From positions 3,005,501 through 3,069,500 of the forward strand of contig NZ_CP076361.1 of assembly GCF_018798885.1 (NCBI RefSeq): a DNA stretch of 64,000 nt. Reading direction: 5' to 3'. Of this stretch, positions 46,760 to 55,523 are shown one piece after another. Origin of the DNA: Gemmobacter fulvus. Its GTDB lineage: Bacteria > Pseudomonadota > Alphaproteobacteria > Rhodobacterales > Rhodobacteraceae. Positions within the stretch are counted from its first letter, which is position 1; every line of letters begins with the position of its first letter. The notes under the pieces are model-generated. The model saw only the letters and a list, made by a program, of their open reading frames with translations. It searched no databases and had not been told where the DNA came from. Both the position numbers and the translations under genes were made by a program.

Positions 46760-47302
46760 TCAGGCGCGCGACAGCACGGCCGCCGGGCGCACCTTGGCCA
46801 AGCCTTGAGTGATGGCCGCCGCGATCCCGGCTTTCAGCACGTCGCCAGCCAGGAAGGGCGCAGCCAGCAGGGCGGCTTCCGGCAGGGTCTTGCCCAGCAC
46901 AACCGCCATGCCGATGGTGCCCAGAACCGACATGATCACGATGCCGCCCAGCACGGCGCCGGCAAAGCTTGCCACCCCGATCGGCGCCGACCAGCGTTCG
47001 ACAACCCAGCCCGCGACGAAGGCCGAAATCGGGAAGGCGATCAGATAACCGACCGACGGCCCGGCAAAGACACCAAGCCCACCCCGGCCCCCGGACAGCA
47101 GCGGCAGACCCACCGCGACCAGCGCCAGAAACAGCAGCACGGCCAGCGCGCCGCGCTTGGACCCCAGCACGGTGCCGCAAAGCATGATGCCCAAAGACTG
47201 GGCGGTGATCGGCACGCCCGAGATGAGGTCGATCTTGGGCACAAGGCCCAGAACGGCGATCAGTGCCGCAAACAGGGCGATATGGGTGAGGTTGCGTTCC
47301 AT
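46760..47302 (-). CDS. bioY: Biotin transporter substrate-binding subunit BioY
   Basis: A 180-residue integral membrane S-component that binds biotin. Hydrophobic segments cover most of the length; diagnostic blocks are PITAQSLGIMLCGTVLGSKRGALAVLLFL near residue 31-59 and GRGGLGVFAGPSVGYLIAFPISAFVAGW near 72-99, and FLAGDVLKAGIAA. It lies with EcfT (bioN) and EcfA (bioM) in one minus-strand operon. ATG 47302. Confidence 0.93.
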   Translation of the reverse strand: MERNLTHIALFAALIAVLGLVPKIDLISGVPITAQSLGIMLCGTVLGSKRGALAVLLFLALVAVGLPLLSGGRGGLGVFAGPSVGYLIAFPISAFVAGWVVERWSAPIGVASFAGAVLGGIVIMSVLGTIGMAVVLGKTLPEAALLAAPFLAGDVLKAGIAAAITQGLAKVRPAAVLSRA

Positions 47303-47311
47303 TCGAGTCTC

Positions 47312-47908
47312 CTAAAGGCCGCCGCGCGCGCGCAGGGCTTCGGCCACATGGTCTGCATCATCCAGCGCCAGCAGAACCACCGGCAGAACGATGCGCGCAC
47401 CCACCCGTTTCGGGCTGCGCGCGCGCCATGCCTGCATCAGTTGCGACATCTTGTCCAGCAAAACCGGCGTAAAGCGGATGACCATGGCCATGGCGAGCGC
47501 AACCATGCGCGGGTTGACCCCGATGTGGCGCAGCGGTTGCAACAGCCGCTCCACCAACGCCAGCATGGCATCCAGACGGGTTGTCATCGTCACCAGATTG
47601 GCCAGCGCCACGGCAAAACCCATGCGCCCGGCGATGATCAGGCCGCGCGCAATCTCGTCCTGCCACAGATGCCACAGCGCGAGGATGAGAAAGAACGGCC
47701 AGAGCGGGCGCAGCATTGCCAGCCCGTGCCGTGCAAAGCGCAACCCCAAGGCGAGATAGAGCGCCAGCAGCGCCAGCAGCGCCGCGCCCATCACCCATGG
47801 GCTCTGCACCGGAAACACCAGCGCCGTTCCCAGCGCCATCAGCCCCAGCTTGACCCCCACCGGCCAGCGGTGCAGCCATGTCTCAATCGGTGAGGTCAGC
47901 GTCAGCAT
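47312..47908 (-). CDS. bioN: Energy-coupling factor permease BioN (EcfT)
   Basis: A 198-residue T-component joining BioY to the ATPase. Hydrophobic segments near residues 14-60 and 75-110, and the C-terminal coupling region with arginine-rich AWRARSPKRVG, RFTPVLLDKMSQLMQAWRAR pattern. Start ATG 47908 (or ATG 47911) overlaps the end of bioM by 26-29 nt. It is shorter than many EcfT but complete; its job is inferred largely from the bioM and bioY neighbours. Confidence 0.88.
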   Translation of the reverse strand: MLTLTSPIETWLHRWPVGVKLGLMALGTALVFPVQSPWVMGAALLALLALYLALGLRFARHGLAMLRPLWPFFLILALWHLWQDEIARGLIIAGRMGFAVALANLVTMTTRLDAMLALVERLLQPLRHIGVNPRMVALAMAMVIRFTPVLLDKMSQLMQAWRARSPKRVGARIVLPVVLLALDDADHVAEALRARGGL

Positions 47909-48602
47909 CATCCGCCCCCAAACGCGCCATTTCGGCCCGGAACGCGGCCAGAACCTCTGCCGCCGCACCATCGCGGGCCACGCGGCCCGCCTCCAGCCAG
48001 ATCACCCGGTCACAGGCCGCCACCGCATCGGGATCATGGCTGATTACCACCAGCCGTTGCGGCAAGGCGGCCAGCCGCCGGGTCAGCCGCATCTGCATCG
48101 GCAGGTCCAGCGCGGCGAAAGGTTCGTCCAGCAGGATGGTTTCGGGGGCCATCAGCAGCACCGACAGCAGGCACAGATATTGCCGCTGCCCCTGGCTCAG
48201 CGTCTGGACCGAGCGCGCGGCCCAATCGGCGCGGCCCTCGGCGGACAGAGCCGCCTGCACCCGCGCCATCGCCTCGGCGGTGGACAGGCCCATCTGGCGC
48301 AGGCCGAAGGCCAGCTCTTCCTCGACCGTCGGAAAGATGATCTGGTGGTCCGGGTTCTGGAACAGGATGCCGATGCGCGACAGCACGCCGCGCCGATCCT
48401 GCGCCGGATCCATGTCCCCCAGCCGCACCTGCCCCGAACTCGGCGCGATCAGCCCGGCGATCAGCCGCAGCAAGGTGGTCTTGCCTGATCCGTTGCGCCC
48501 GATGATGCCGATCCGCGCCTCGGTCAGATGCAGGGAAATGCCGTGCAGGATCGGTTTGCCCGCAACGGCATATGCCACATCCTGCACCGAAATCCCGTTC
48601 AT
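47883..48602 (-). CDS. bioM: Energy-coupling factor ATPase BioM (EcfA)
   Basis: A 239-residue ABC ATPase. Walker A GRNGSGKTT near residue 35-43, LFQNPDHQIIFPTVEEELAFG near 79 (typical EcfA Q-loop), signature LSQGQRQYLCLL near 134, Walker B ILLDEPFAALD near 156 and H-loop ISHDPD near 188. First gene of bioMNY on the minus strand. ATG 48602. Confidence 0.93.
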   Translation of the reverse strand: MNGISVQDVAYAVAGKPILHGISLHLTEARIGIIGRNGSGKTTLLRLIAGLIAPSSGQVRLGDMDPAQDRRGVLSRIGILFQNPDHQIIFPTVEEELAFGLRQMGLSTAEAMARVQAALSAEGRADWAARSVQTLSQGQRQYLCLLSVLLMAPETILLDEPFAALDLPMQMRLTRRLAALPQRLVVISHDPDAVAACDRVIWLEAGRVARDGAAAEVLAAFRAEMARLGADDADADLTD

Positions 48603-48686
48603 GCGCCCTCCGCCTTTGCGCCGGAATAGCCGCCATGCCGCAGCCGCACAATGCCAAATGCCTGCGGCGAGCGGGTGCCTTGCGGC

Positions 48687-49883
48687 TCAGCGCACGCCGA
48701 TCCCGGCCCGCATCAGGGTGCGGCGCAGCGGGGCGATGGAATAGAACGCATCCAGCGCCCCCGCCCGCAGGTCGCGCAGCGGCTGTGCGCCCAGCATCGA
48801 GGCACGGTTCAGCAGGTCAATGCCGCTGACGCGCGCCTGCACATCCAGATGGCGCTTGCGGTGATAGGCATCGAGCATCGCCACCGACCCCAGCGAAGCG
48901 CGATCTGCCAGCGCAAGATCCAGCAGGACGGTCAGATCGGCCAGGCTCATGTTCAGGCCCTGCGCGCCGATGGGCGGCATCACATGCGCGGCCTCGGCCA
49001 TCAGCGCACTGCGCTCGCCCGCCATGCGCGCGGCGATCTGGGCAATGATTGGCCATTGCGTCAGGCGGCTGATCAGGCGCAGCGGGCCAAGCAGGCCGCA
49101 GGACCGCTCCATCATCTCGGCCTCGAAATCCGCCACCGGAAGGGCGGCGCGCCGGTCGATCTCGGCGGCGTGATCCATCCAGACCACGGCAGAGCAGGGC
49201 TGGCCGTCGCGGTCGGGCAGCGGCACGAAGGTGAAGGGGCCGCCCGCGCGGTGGATCTCGGTCGAGATGTTCTGGTGCGGGATCGGATGCCGCACGGCGA
49301 AGGCCAGCGCCTTCTGCCCATAGCGCAGGGTCTTGACCGGGATGCCAAGCGCTGTGCGCACCAGACTGTCGCGGCCATCCGCACCGATCAGAAGCCGCGC
49401 CGACAGCCGCTGCCCATCCGACAGCGTGACCAGCGCCGCCGATTCGCGGGTCAGCACAGCGGCGGTTGAGAGGCCGGGCAGAAAGCGCACGTTCGGCAAT
49501 TCGGCCAGCCGCGCCACCATTTCCCGCCGGAGCAACCAGTTCGGCAGGTTCCAGCCAAAGGGCTGATCCGACAGATCGGCGGCGTTGAAATCCTTGACCA
49601 CCCGCGGTTCGGCCACCGGCCCGCCCGCATCGACGATACGCATGATCTGAAGCGCAGCAGCATGGGGTGCCAGCCGCGCCCAGAGGCCCGCCGTCTCCAG
49701 CACCGGGATCGAGGGGTGCAGGAAGGCGGTGCTGCGCAGATCCGATCCGGCGGCGTCCGCCTCGGTCACCGGCGGGTTCGGCTCCACGCAGACCACCTGA
49801 AACCCGGCAGAGCCAAAGGCGCAGGCGGCGGCCAACCCGGCAACGCCGCCGCCGGAAATCAGGATATCGGTCTCGTCACGCAT
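48687..49883 (-). CDS. UbiH/UbiF-family FAD hydroxylase
   Basis: A 398-residue FAD monooxygenase with ISGGGVAGLAAACAFGSAGFQVVCVE near residue 8-33 (FAD fingerprint), RLLIGADGRDSLVRTALGI near residue 159-177 and the C-terminal GAQGLNMSLADLTVLLDLALADRAS. It would hydroxylate a ubiquinone precursor ring. ATG 49883 with GAGGA upstream. Whether it is UbiH, UbiF or UbiI cannot be decided from this sequence. Next to it is a small membrane protein gene. Confidence 0.85.
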   Translation of the reverse strand: MRDETDILISGGGVAGLAAACAFGSAGFQVVCVEPNPPVTEADAAGSDLRSTAFLHPSIPVLETAGLWARLAPHAAALQIMRIVDAGGPVAEPRVVKDFNAADLSDQPFGWNLPNWLLRREMVARLAELPNVRFLPGLSTAAVLTRESAALVTLSDGQRLSARLLIGADGRDSLVRTALGIPVKTLRYGQKALAFAVRHPIPHQNISTEIHRAGGPFTFVPLPDRDGQPCSAVVWMDHAAEIDRRAALPVADFEAEMMERSCGLLGPLRLISRLTQWPIIAQIAARMAGERSALMAEAAHVMPPIGAQGLNMSLADLTVLLDLALADRASLGSVAMLDAYHRKRHLDVQARVSGIDLLNRASMLGAQPLRDLRAGALDAFYSIAPLRRTLMRAGIGVR

Positions 49884-49960
49884 CGCCAGCTCCTCTGCAT
49901 TGGGTCTGGATACGGCAGAAGCGGCGGGGCGTCCACGCGACACCGCGCCCTGGGGCCGCG

Positions 49961-50182
49961 TCAGGCGCGCGTGATGGCGATCAGGATCACGAACATCACC
50001 GCCACCATGACCAGCGCCACCATGGTCAGCGCCACCAGACCCCAGGTCTTGACCGCCAGCACGACCAGCGTGACGGCGATGGTCAGCAGATAGAAGATCA
50101 CATTCACATCACGGGCGATGTCGCGCGCAATGAAGCCGATCAGGGGCAGGCGGCTGAAGCTGATGGCGGGCAGGGCGGTCAT
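49961..50182 (-). CDS. Small two-segment membrane protein
   Basis: A 73-residue protein with two close hydrophobic stretches (about residues 27-47 and 50-70; FYLLTIAVTLVVLAV and ALTMVALVMVAVMFVILIAI). RBS GGAGA precedes ATG 50182. I do not recognise a family; an inner-membrane assembly or stress protein is possible. Kept because of its ribosome site and membrane pattern. Confidence 0.65.
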   Translation of the reverse strand: MTALPAISFSRLPLIGFIARDIARDVNVIFYLLTIAVTLVVLAVKTWGLVALTMVALVMVAVMFVILIAITRA

Positions 50183-50256
50183 GGCAGTCTCCGGATTGCT
50201 GTGCGGCCACTATGCCGCCTCCGAAAATCTGCATCCAGAATACACCTTGTCGCAGG

Positions 50257-50904
50257 TCACGCCAGAAGCTGCGACAGAAAGCCGCTGAGGTCTGCCGTAT
50301 GGTGCTGGATATGCGGGGCCGTCACCGGCGCGGGGGCCACATGCACGGTGCGCATCCCCAGCGCATGCGGCACGGCAAGGTTGCGCGGATCATCCTCGAA
50401 CATCGCGGCGCGCGGCGGATCAACGCCATCCTGCGCAAAGACTGCCTCAAAGGCGGCACGGTCGGGCTTGGGGCGGAAACCGGCATGTTCCACACCGTAA
50501 ATCGCATCAAACACCCCGGCCAAGCCCCGCGCCGCCAAGACTTTTTCGGCATAGGGGGCCGAGCCGTTGGTATAGACGATGCGCCGCCCGGGCAGTGCCC
50601 GGATTTGGGCAGCCAGATGCGGATCGGGGATCAGCGCGTCAAAGCTGATGTCATGTACCGCGTGCAGATAGCCGTCGGGCGGCATTTCATGTTCTGCCAT
50701 CAGCCCGGCCAGAGTGGTGCCGTAAAGCTGCCAGTAATGCTGGCGCAGGCGGTTCGCCTCGGGTTTGTCCACACCCAGCGTGTGCATCACCCAATCGGTC
50801 ATCTTCACTTCGATCTGGTCGAAAAGCCGGGCTTCGGGCGGATAAAGCGTGTTGTCGAGGTCAAAGACCCAGTGGCGGACATGAGAGAACTGCTGCGCGA
50901 TCAT
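50257..50904 (-). CDS. HAD phosphatase, pyrimidine 5'-nucleotidase type
   Basis: A 215-residue HAD enzyme. Motif I WVFDLDNTLYPP near residue 12-23, motif II VYTNGSAPYAEKVLAARGL near 109, motif III GFRPKPDRAAF and motif IV FEDDPRNL near 173. The DNTLYPP plus KMTDWV cap fits the YjjG/SDT1-like 5'-nucleotidase group that hydrolyses pyrimidine nucleotides. ATG 50904. Standing alone. Confidence 0.87.
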   Translation of the reverse strand: MIAQQFSHVRHWVFDLDNTLYPPEARLFDQIEVKMTDWVMHTLGVDKPEANRLRQHYWQLYGTTLAGLMAEHEMPPDGYLHAVHDISFDALIPDPHLAAQIRALPGRRIVYTNGSAPYAEKVLAARGLAGVFDAIYGVEHAGFRPKPDRAAFEAVFAQDGVDPPRAAMFEDDPRNLAVPHALGMRTVHVAPAPVTAPHIQHHTADLSGFLSQLLA

Positions 50905-51014
50905 GCCCCCAGTCTACCGCAGAGTGGCATTGCGGGCAAGGTTGCGGCAAATGCCGGTTGAAACGCAGCGCGGCCCCGGCATAGTGTCGCGCCACTGTTA
51001 CGAAAGGGCCCGCC

Positions 51015-51650
51015 GTGCAGAAAGACGCCTATACGCTGATCCTCGAAGCCATCGAAGCGGGGGTCTACAAACCCGGCGACCGGCTGGTGGAATCAGAACT
51101 GGCCGAGCGGCTGGGCGTGTCGCGCACCCCGGTGCGCGAGGCGTTGCAGCGGCTGGAAACCCAATCCATGCTGACGCGTGACGGGCGCAGCCTGATCGTC
51201 GCCACGCTGGATCACAACCAGCTGGCAGAGCTTTACGCGGTGCGGACCGAGCTGGAAGGGCTGGCCGCGCGGCTGGCGGCCCGTCATGCGACAGATGAAG
51301 AGATCAGCGTGCTGAAATCCATGGTCGAGGAGGACCGGCAGTTGCTGGGCGGTGATCCGCGCAATCTGAGCCGGGCCAACAAGCGGTTTCACAAGCAGAT
51401 CCACCTCGCCTCGCACAACCGCTTTCTGGTGCAGCAGCTTGATCTGGTGCATCGGTCGATGGCGTTGATGGCCAATACCTCTTTCGCCGCCGAAGGCCGC
51501 GACGAGGTGGCGATGGCGGAACATGACGACATCGTGCGCGCCATTGCCGCACGCGATGGTGATGCGGCCTATGCAGCGCTGCGGGCGCATATCTCCAAGG
51601 CGTTTGAAACCCGGCTCAGGGTGGATGCGGGTGAGCTGAAGCTGCGCTAG
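51015..51650 (+). CDS. GntR-family regulator, FCD subgroup
   Basis: A 211-residue regulator with a GTG start at 51015 (MQKDAYTLILEAIEAGVYKPGDRLVESELAERLGVSRTPVREALQRLETQ). FCD domain from about residue 75 with AELYAVRTELEGLAARLAARHAT, FHKQIHLASHN and DIVRAIAARDGDAAYAALRAHI. No clear operator is seen. Its 3' end overlaps the convergent glycosyltransferase by 35 nt. Target unknown. Confidence 0.82.
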   Translation: MQKDAYTLILEAIEAGVYKPGDRLVESELAERLGVSRTPVREALQRLETQSMLTRDGRSLIVATLDHNQLAELYAVRTELEGLAARLAARHATDEEISVLKSMVEEDRQLLGGDPRNLSRANKRFHKQIHLASHNRFLVQQLDLVHRSMALMANTSFAAEGRDEVAMAEHDDIVRAIAARDGDAAYAALRAHISKAFETRLRVDAGELKLR

Positions 51651-53547
51651 GTGCGGGCATCTCTGGCGGGGCGAAATGGCCGTGGCTGGTCTTGTCCCAC
51701 CAGAAGGGTTTGGTGACCAGTTCCCACGCGGCCTTGTAGGAGGCCAGCGAGCCGAGCGGGAAATAGAGATGCAGCACCGGCGCCCAGAGAGGATGGATCC
51801 GGTTCGGCGTCATCCGCAACGACACCAGCGTCACCGCCAGCAACATCACCTCGGTAAAGAGGAAGATCGTGGCGATACTGTCATAAAGCAGCGGCGGCAG
51901 ACTATCGACCAGCGGATGCGGCAGCCCCAGCGGCACGGCCCAGAACGTCCAGAGCAGCGGCGCCAGCAGGAACTGTGACAGGGTGGTCAGGAAAAACACC
52001 TGAAAGCCGATGAACTTCCACCAGCCCAGCTGCCGCAGCAGCAAGGCGGGCTGCCGCATATGCACGGCATAGGTCATCATATAACCTTTCAGCCAGCGCG
52101 ACCGCTGCCGGACCCAGGGCAGGACGCGGCAATTGGCCTCTTCAAAGGTGGTGGTGGCGATCAGCTCGGTCCTAAAGCCGTGGCGGGCCAGCCGCATCCC
52201 CAGATCGGCATCTTCGGTGACGTTGAACGCATCCCAGCCGCCCAGCTGCTCCAGCGCCGCGCGGCGGAAAAACAGCGTGGTGCCGCCCAAAGGAATGGCA
52301 AGGCCCAGACGCTCCAGCCCCGGCAGGATGATGCGGAACCAGGTGGCATATTCCATGGTAAAACAGCGGCTGAGCCAGTTGGTATGCGGATTGTAGAAAT
52401 CCAGCACGCCTTGCAGGCAGGCGACCTCGGCCCCGCGGTGATGAAACCTGTCGACCACGCGGCGGATCTGGTCGGGCTCGGGCGCGTCTTCGGCGTCATA
52501 GACGCCGATGATGCTGCCGCGACAGGCATCCAGCGCATAGTTCAGCGCGCGGGGTTTGGTTTTCAGCCGCCCATCGGGCACCACCACAACCCGCATCCAG
52601 GGCGGCAGGCAGGCGCGCTGCAAGGCGGCGCGGGTCAGGCTGTCCTCCTCCTCGACCACCAGCAGGATATCGAGCAATTCGCGCGGATAGTCCAACAGCC
52701 CCAGCCGCTGCACCAGACGCGGTGCAATCGTGCCCTCGCGATACAGCGCCACCATGACCGACACGATGGGCAGGCGCTGGATATGCACCGGCGGCCCTTC
52801 CGGTGGCGGGCGGCGCAGGGCGGCAAAGATGGCGGCGGTTTTCAACAGGGTGGCCAGCAGCAGCGTCAGCATGGCCCAGAAGGTCGCGGCACAGAGCAGC
52901 GAAAACGGTGCCAGCACCGCCCAGGACGCCAGCAGGATCACGCCACAGCGCGCCCAGAGCCCCTGTGTCTGGCCCCCCCAGTCGCGGCAGCTTTCGGCGG
53001 CGGCGACGCGCCGCTGCGCCGCGTGATCCAGCTGCGGGCCGCGCGCCAGCAGGATGGCCGCCTCGATCCGGTTGGCGGGCAGGACCGCCAGCGCGATCTT
53101 GCCAAAGGTGGCGTGCAGGCGCGGCTGGTTGCGGGCGAAGTCTTCGGGATGCGCGGTGGCGATCACGGTCACATCGCCCAGCCGCCGCCACGGCAGCAGG
53201 CTTTCGCGCAGGCAGGTCGCGGCCCCCAGCGCATCAATCAGCCGGGGATCGGGCGGGCAGGCCTGCACATCGGCCAGATCGGCGCCCCAATGCTGCGCCA
53301 TGGCGCGATAGAGCGCCGTCTCGGAGATCATGCCGCGCGACAGCAGGATGTCGGCCAATCGCCCGCGCCGCTGGCGGTGCAGCGTCAGCGCCTGCACCAT
53401 GTCATGCGGCGCGACCAGCCCGGCCCGCAGCAAGACCACGGCCAGCGTTTCGGCCGAGGGGGCCGCCTCCCGCGCCTGCCAACCCGGCAGAGCCACCGCA
53501 GCGGAGGTCACCGGATCGGGCAGAAGCTGAAGACGCGGAATGGCCAT
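51616..53547 (-). CDS. Glycosyltransferase family 2 with GspE-N (MshEN) domain
   Basis: A 643-residue membrane glycosyltransferase. Residues ~35-120 look like a GspE/MshEN N-terminal domain (VQALTLHRQRRGRLADILLSRGMISETALYRAMAQHWG), a module that binds c-di-GMP in MshE proteins. Then hydrophobic segments near 198-245, and a GT2 core with VYDAEDAPEPDQ near residue 349, TEDADLGMRLARHG near 442 and the processive QRSRWLKGY near 479. Several C-terminal membrane segments follow. It would make or export a polysaccharide. A CtrA-type site lies 40 nt before the ATG at 53547, and its 3' end overlaps gntR. Confidence 0.87.
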   Translation of the reverse strand: MAIPRLQLLPDPVTSAAVALPGWQAREAAPSAETLAVVLLRAGLVAPHDMVQALTLHRQRRGRLADILLSRGMISETALYRAMAQHWGADLADVQACPPDPRLIDALGAATCLRESLLPWRRLGDVTVIATAHPEDFARNQPRLHATFGKIALAVLPANRIEAAILLARGPQLDHAAQRRVAAAESCRDWGGQTQGLWARCGVILLASWAVLAPFSLLCAATFWAMLTLLLATLLKTAAIFAALRRPPPEGPPVHIQRLPIVSVMVALYREGTIAPRLVQRLGLLDYPRELLDILLVVEEEDSLTRAALQRACLPPWMRVVVVPDGRLKTKPRALNYALDACRGSIIGVYDAEDAPEPDQIRRVVDRFHHRGAEVACLQGVLDFYNPHTNWLSRCFTMEYATWFRIILPGLERLGLAIPLGGTTLFFRRAALEQLGGWDAFNVTEDADLGMRLARHGFRTELIATTTFEEANCRVLPWVRQRSRWLKGYMMTYAVHMRQPALLLRQLGWWKFIGFQVFFLTTLSQFLLAPLLWTFWAVPLGLPHPLVDSLPPLLYDSIATIFLFTEVMLLAVTLVSLRMTPNRIHPLWAPVLHLYFPLGSLASYKAAWELVTKPFWWDKTSHGHFAPPEMPAPSAASAHPHPP

Positions 53548-53587
53548 GCGAACCCTGTGCGATATGGCGCAAGGCTTCTCCAGAAAT

Positions 53588-53604
53588 GGTTAAGGCCGCG
53601 TTAA
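53588..53604 (-). promoter_or_regulatory. CtrA box, exact TTAA-N7-TTAAC
   Basis: On the minus strand TTAA-CGCGGCC-TTAACC, an exact match to the CtrA consensus, ends 40 nt before the glycosyltransferase start. Orientation and position suit CtrA control of that gene. chpT, needed for CtrA phosphorylation, is in the same window. Confidence 0.65.
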
Positions 53605-53645
53605 AACACGCGGCCTTTCGTTCACTACAGGCTTCGGGGCGGGCC

Positions 53646-54800
53646 TTATGCGGCGCGGCGGGCGCGCATCGCTTCGGCAAACCGCTCGAACAGATAGAAG
53701 CTGTCCTGCGGGCCGGGGCTGGCCTCGGGGTGGTGCTGCACCGAGAACACCGGCTTGCCATCGACGCGGAGGCCGCAATTGGTGCCGTCGAACAGCGAGA
53801 TATGGGTTTCGATCACCCCGGCGGGCAGGGTCTGGCTGTCCACAGTGAAACCGTGGTTCATCGAAGTGATTTCCACCTTGCCGGTGTCCTGATCCTTCAC
53901 CGGATGGTTGGCGCCATGGTGGCCATGACCCATCTTCACGGTCTGCGCGCCCAAGGCCAGCGCCAGCATCTGATGGCCAAGGCAGATGCCGAACACCGGC
54001 AGATCCGCCGCCAGCACGCCCTTGATCATCGGCACGGCATAGCTGCCGGTGGCCGCCGGATCGCCCGGACCGTTGGAGAGAAACACGCCTTCCGGGTTCA
54101 GCGCCAGCACATCCTCGGCGGTGGCGCTGGCCGGCAGCACCGTCACTTCGCAGCCCGCCGAAGCGAGGCAGCGCAGAATATTGCGCTTGGCACCATAGTC
54201 GATCGCCACCACGCGCAGGCCCGCGCCTTCGCGTTTGCTATAGCCTTCAGGCCAGGCCCACCGCATCTCATCCCAGCGGTAGGATTGCGCGCAGGTCACG
54301 TCCTTGGCCAGATCCAGCCCGACAAGGCCCTTCCAGGCGCGCGCCTTGGCCACCAGCGCCTCGATGTCGAAATTGCCATCGGGGTCATGCGCCAGTGCCA
54401 CATGCGGCGCGCCTTGCTGGCGGATCGCACGGGTCAGGCGGCGGGTATCAAGCCCGCCGATGCCGATGCGGCCCTTCGACACCATCCAGGTCTGAAGATC
54501 GGCGGTGGCGCGCCAGTTCGACGGCGCCGTGGGATCCCATTTCACCACCATGCCTGCCGCCACCGGCTCGGCGGTTTCGTCATCTTCCACCGTCACGCCG
54601 GTATTGCCGATATGCGGGAAGGTGAAGGTGACGATCTGGCTGGCATAGGAGGGATCGGTCATGATCTCCTGGTAACCGGTCATTGCGGTGTTGAACACCA
54701 GCTCTGCCACCGTTTCGCCTGTAGCGCCAAAGCCCTTGCCGTAAAAGATCGTACCGTCTGCGAGGGCAAGGCAGGCAGTTGGGACAGCGGTGCTGGGCAT
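53646..54800 (-). CDS. carA: Carbamoyl phosphate synthase small subunit
   Basis: A 384-residue glutaminase subunit that gives ammonia to the large subunit for arginine and pyrimidine synthesis. It has LADGTIFYGKGFGATGETVAELVFNTAMTGYQEI near residue 11-44 and the class I amidotransferase motif FGICLGHQMLALALG (nucleophile Cys near residue 272) with HHPEASPGPQD near 354. Length about 385 is standard. ATG 54800. The large subunit is not in the window. Confidence 0.95.
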   Translation of the reverse strand: MPSTAVPTACLALADGTIFYGKGFGATGETVAELVFNTAMTGYQEIMTDPSYASQIVTFTFPHIGNTGVTVEDDETAEPVAAGMVVKWDPTAPSNWRATADLQTWMVSKGRIGIGGLDTRRLTRAIRQQGAPHVALAHDPDGNFDIEALVAKARAWKGLVGLDLAKDVTCAQSYRWDEMRWAWPEGYSKREGAGLRVVAIDYGAKRNILRCLASAGCEVTVLPASATAEDVLALNPEGVFLSNGPGDPAATGSYAVPMIKGVLAADLPVFGICLGHQMLALALGAQTVKMGHGHHGANHPVKDQDTGKVEITSMNHGFTVDSQTLPAGVIETHISLFDGTNCGLRVDGKPVFSVQHHPEASPGPQDSFYLFERFAEAMRARRAA

Positions 54801-54909
54801 GATGCGACTCTCCGGGTAAACCGGGGGGAACCTAAGGGGAGGGCGGCTTTGGGTCAACCCCAATGCAGCCGCAGAAACCGTAAAAGTCTTGTGTAATGAT
54901 TTCAATGAC

Positions 54910-54938
54910 TTGGCATAAATTGGCCCGGTTGTGTTACA
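54910..54938 (+). promoter_or_regulatory. Possible promoter for yqeY
   Basis: TTGGCA at 54910-54915 and GTTACA at 54933-54938 with a 17-bp spacer; the -10 box is weak. It lies 52 bp before yqeY in the divergent gap with carA. Confidence 0.35.
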
Positions 54939-54990
54939 GGCCGTGACCGGGTAGAGTCGCAATCTGTTGAAACCTGGGGATGGGTATCGG

Positions 54991-55449
54991 ATGAGCTTGC
55001 GCGACCAGCTGCAAACAGCACTGAAAGAGGCGATGAAGGCGAAAGAGGCGGATCGTCTGTCGACGCTGCGCCTGATCAATGCCGCCATCAAGGACCGGGA
55101 GATCGCGCTGCGCGGTGAAAGCGAAGCGGCGGTGGTCGATGATGCCGCCATTCTTGCCATTCTGGGCCGCATGGTGAAACAGCGCCAGGAAAGCGCGCGC
55201 GCCTATGAAGAAGGCGGGCGGCTGGAACTGGCGGAAAAGGAACTGTCTGAAATCACGGTCATTTCGGAATTTCTGCCGCGCCAGCTGGACGGGGCCGAGG
55301 TCGGATCCGCCATTGATGCGGCGATTGCCGAGGCGGGGGCGACCAGCATCCGCGACATGGGCAAGGTGATGGCGGTGCTGAAGGGTAAATATACCGGCCA
55401 GATGGATTTCGGCGCGGTGGGCCCGATGGTCAAGGACAAGCTGGCCTGA
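54991..55449 (+). CDS. GatB/YqeY domain protein
   Basis: A 152-residue YqeY protein with LRDQLQTALKEAMKAKEADRLSTLRLINAAIKDREIA near residue 3-39, EKELSEITVISEFLPRQLD and the C-terminal TSIRDMGKVMAVLKGKYTGQMDFGAVGPMVKDKL. Its domain resembles the tail of the GatB amidotransferase that binds tRNA; free YqeY function is not settled. ATG 54991 begins the domain; an in-frame ATG at 54967 is upstream. Divergent from carA. Confidence 0.88.
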   Translation: MSLRDQLQTALKEAMKAKEADRLSTLRLINAAIKDREIALRGESEAAVVDDAAILAILGRMVKQRQESARAYEEGGRLELAEKELSEITVISEFLPRQLDGAEVGSAIDAAIAEAGATSIRDMGKVMAVLKGKYTGQMDFGAVGPMVKDKLA

Positions 55450-55472
55450 GGGCCAAGCCGGATCGCTGTGGG

Positions 55473-55498
55473 AAGGGGGCCGGTTCGGCCCCTTTTTT
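55473..55498 (+). terminator. Intrinsic terminator after yqeY
   Basis: A stem of GGGGCC with GGCCCC plus flanking AA-TT pairs and a TTTTTT run. Strong. Confidence 0.9.
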
Positions 55499-55523
55499 GT
55501 TGTGTGCTTGCTTGTCGAAGCGG

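Noticed and set aside
52060-54896. Long plus-strand frames (514 and 697 codons) opposite the glycosyltransferase and carA
   Set aside because: They mirror genes with full motifs on the minus strand and give Ala/Arg/Gln-rich nonsense protein.
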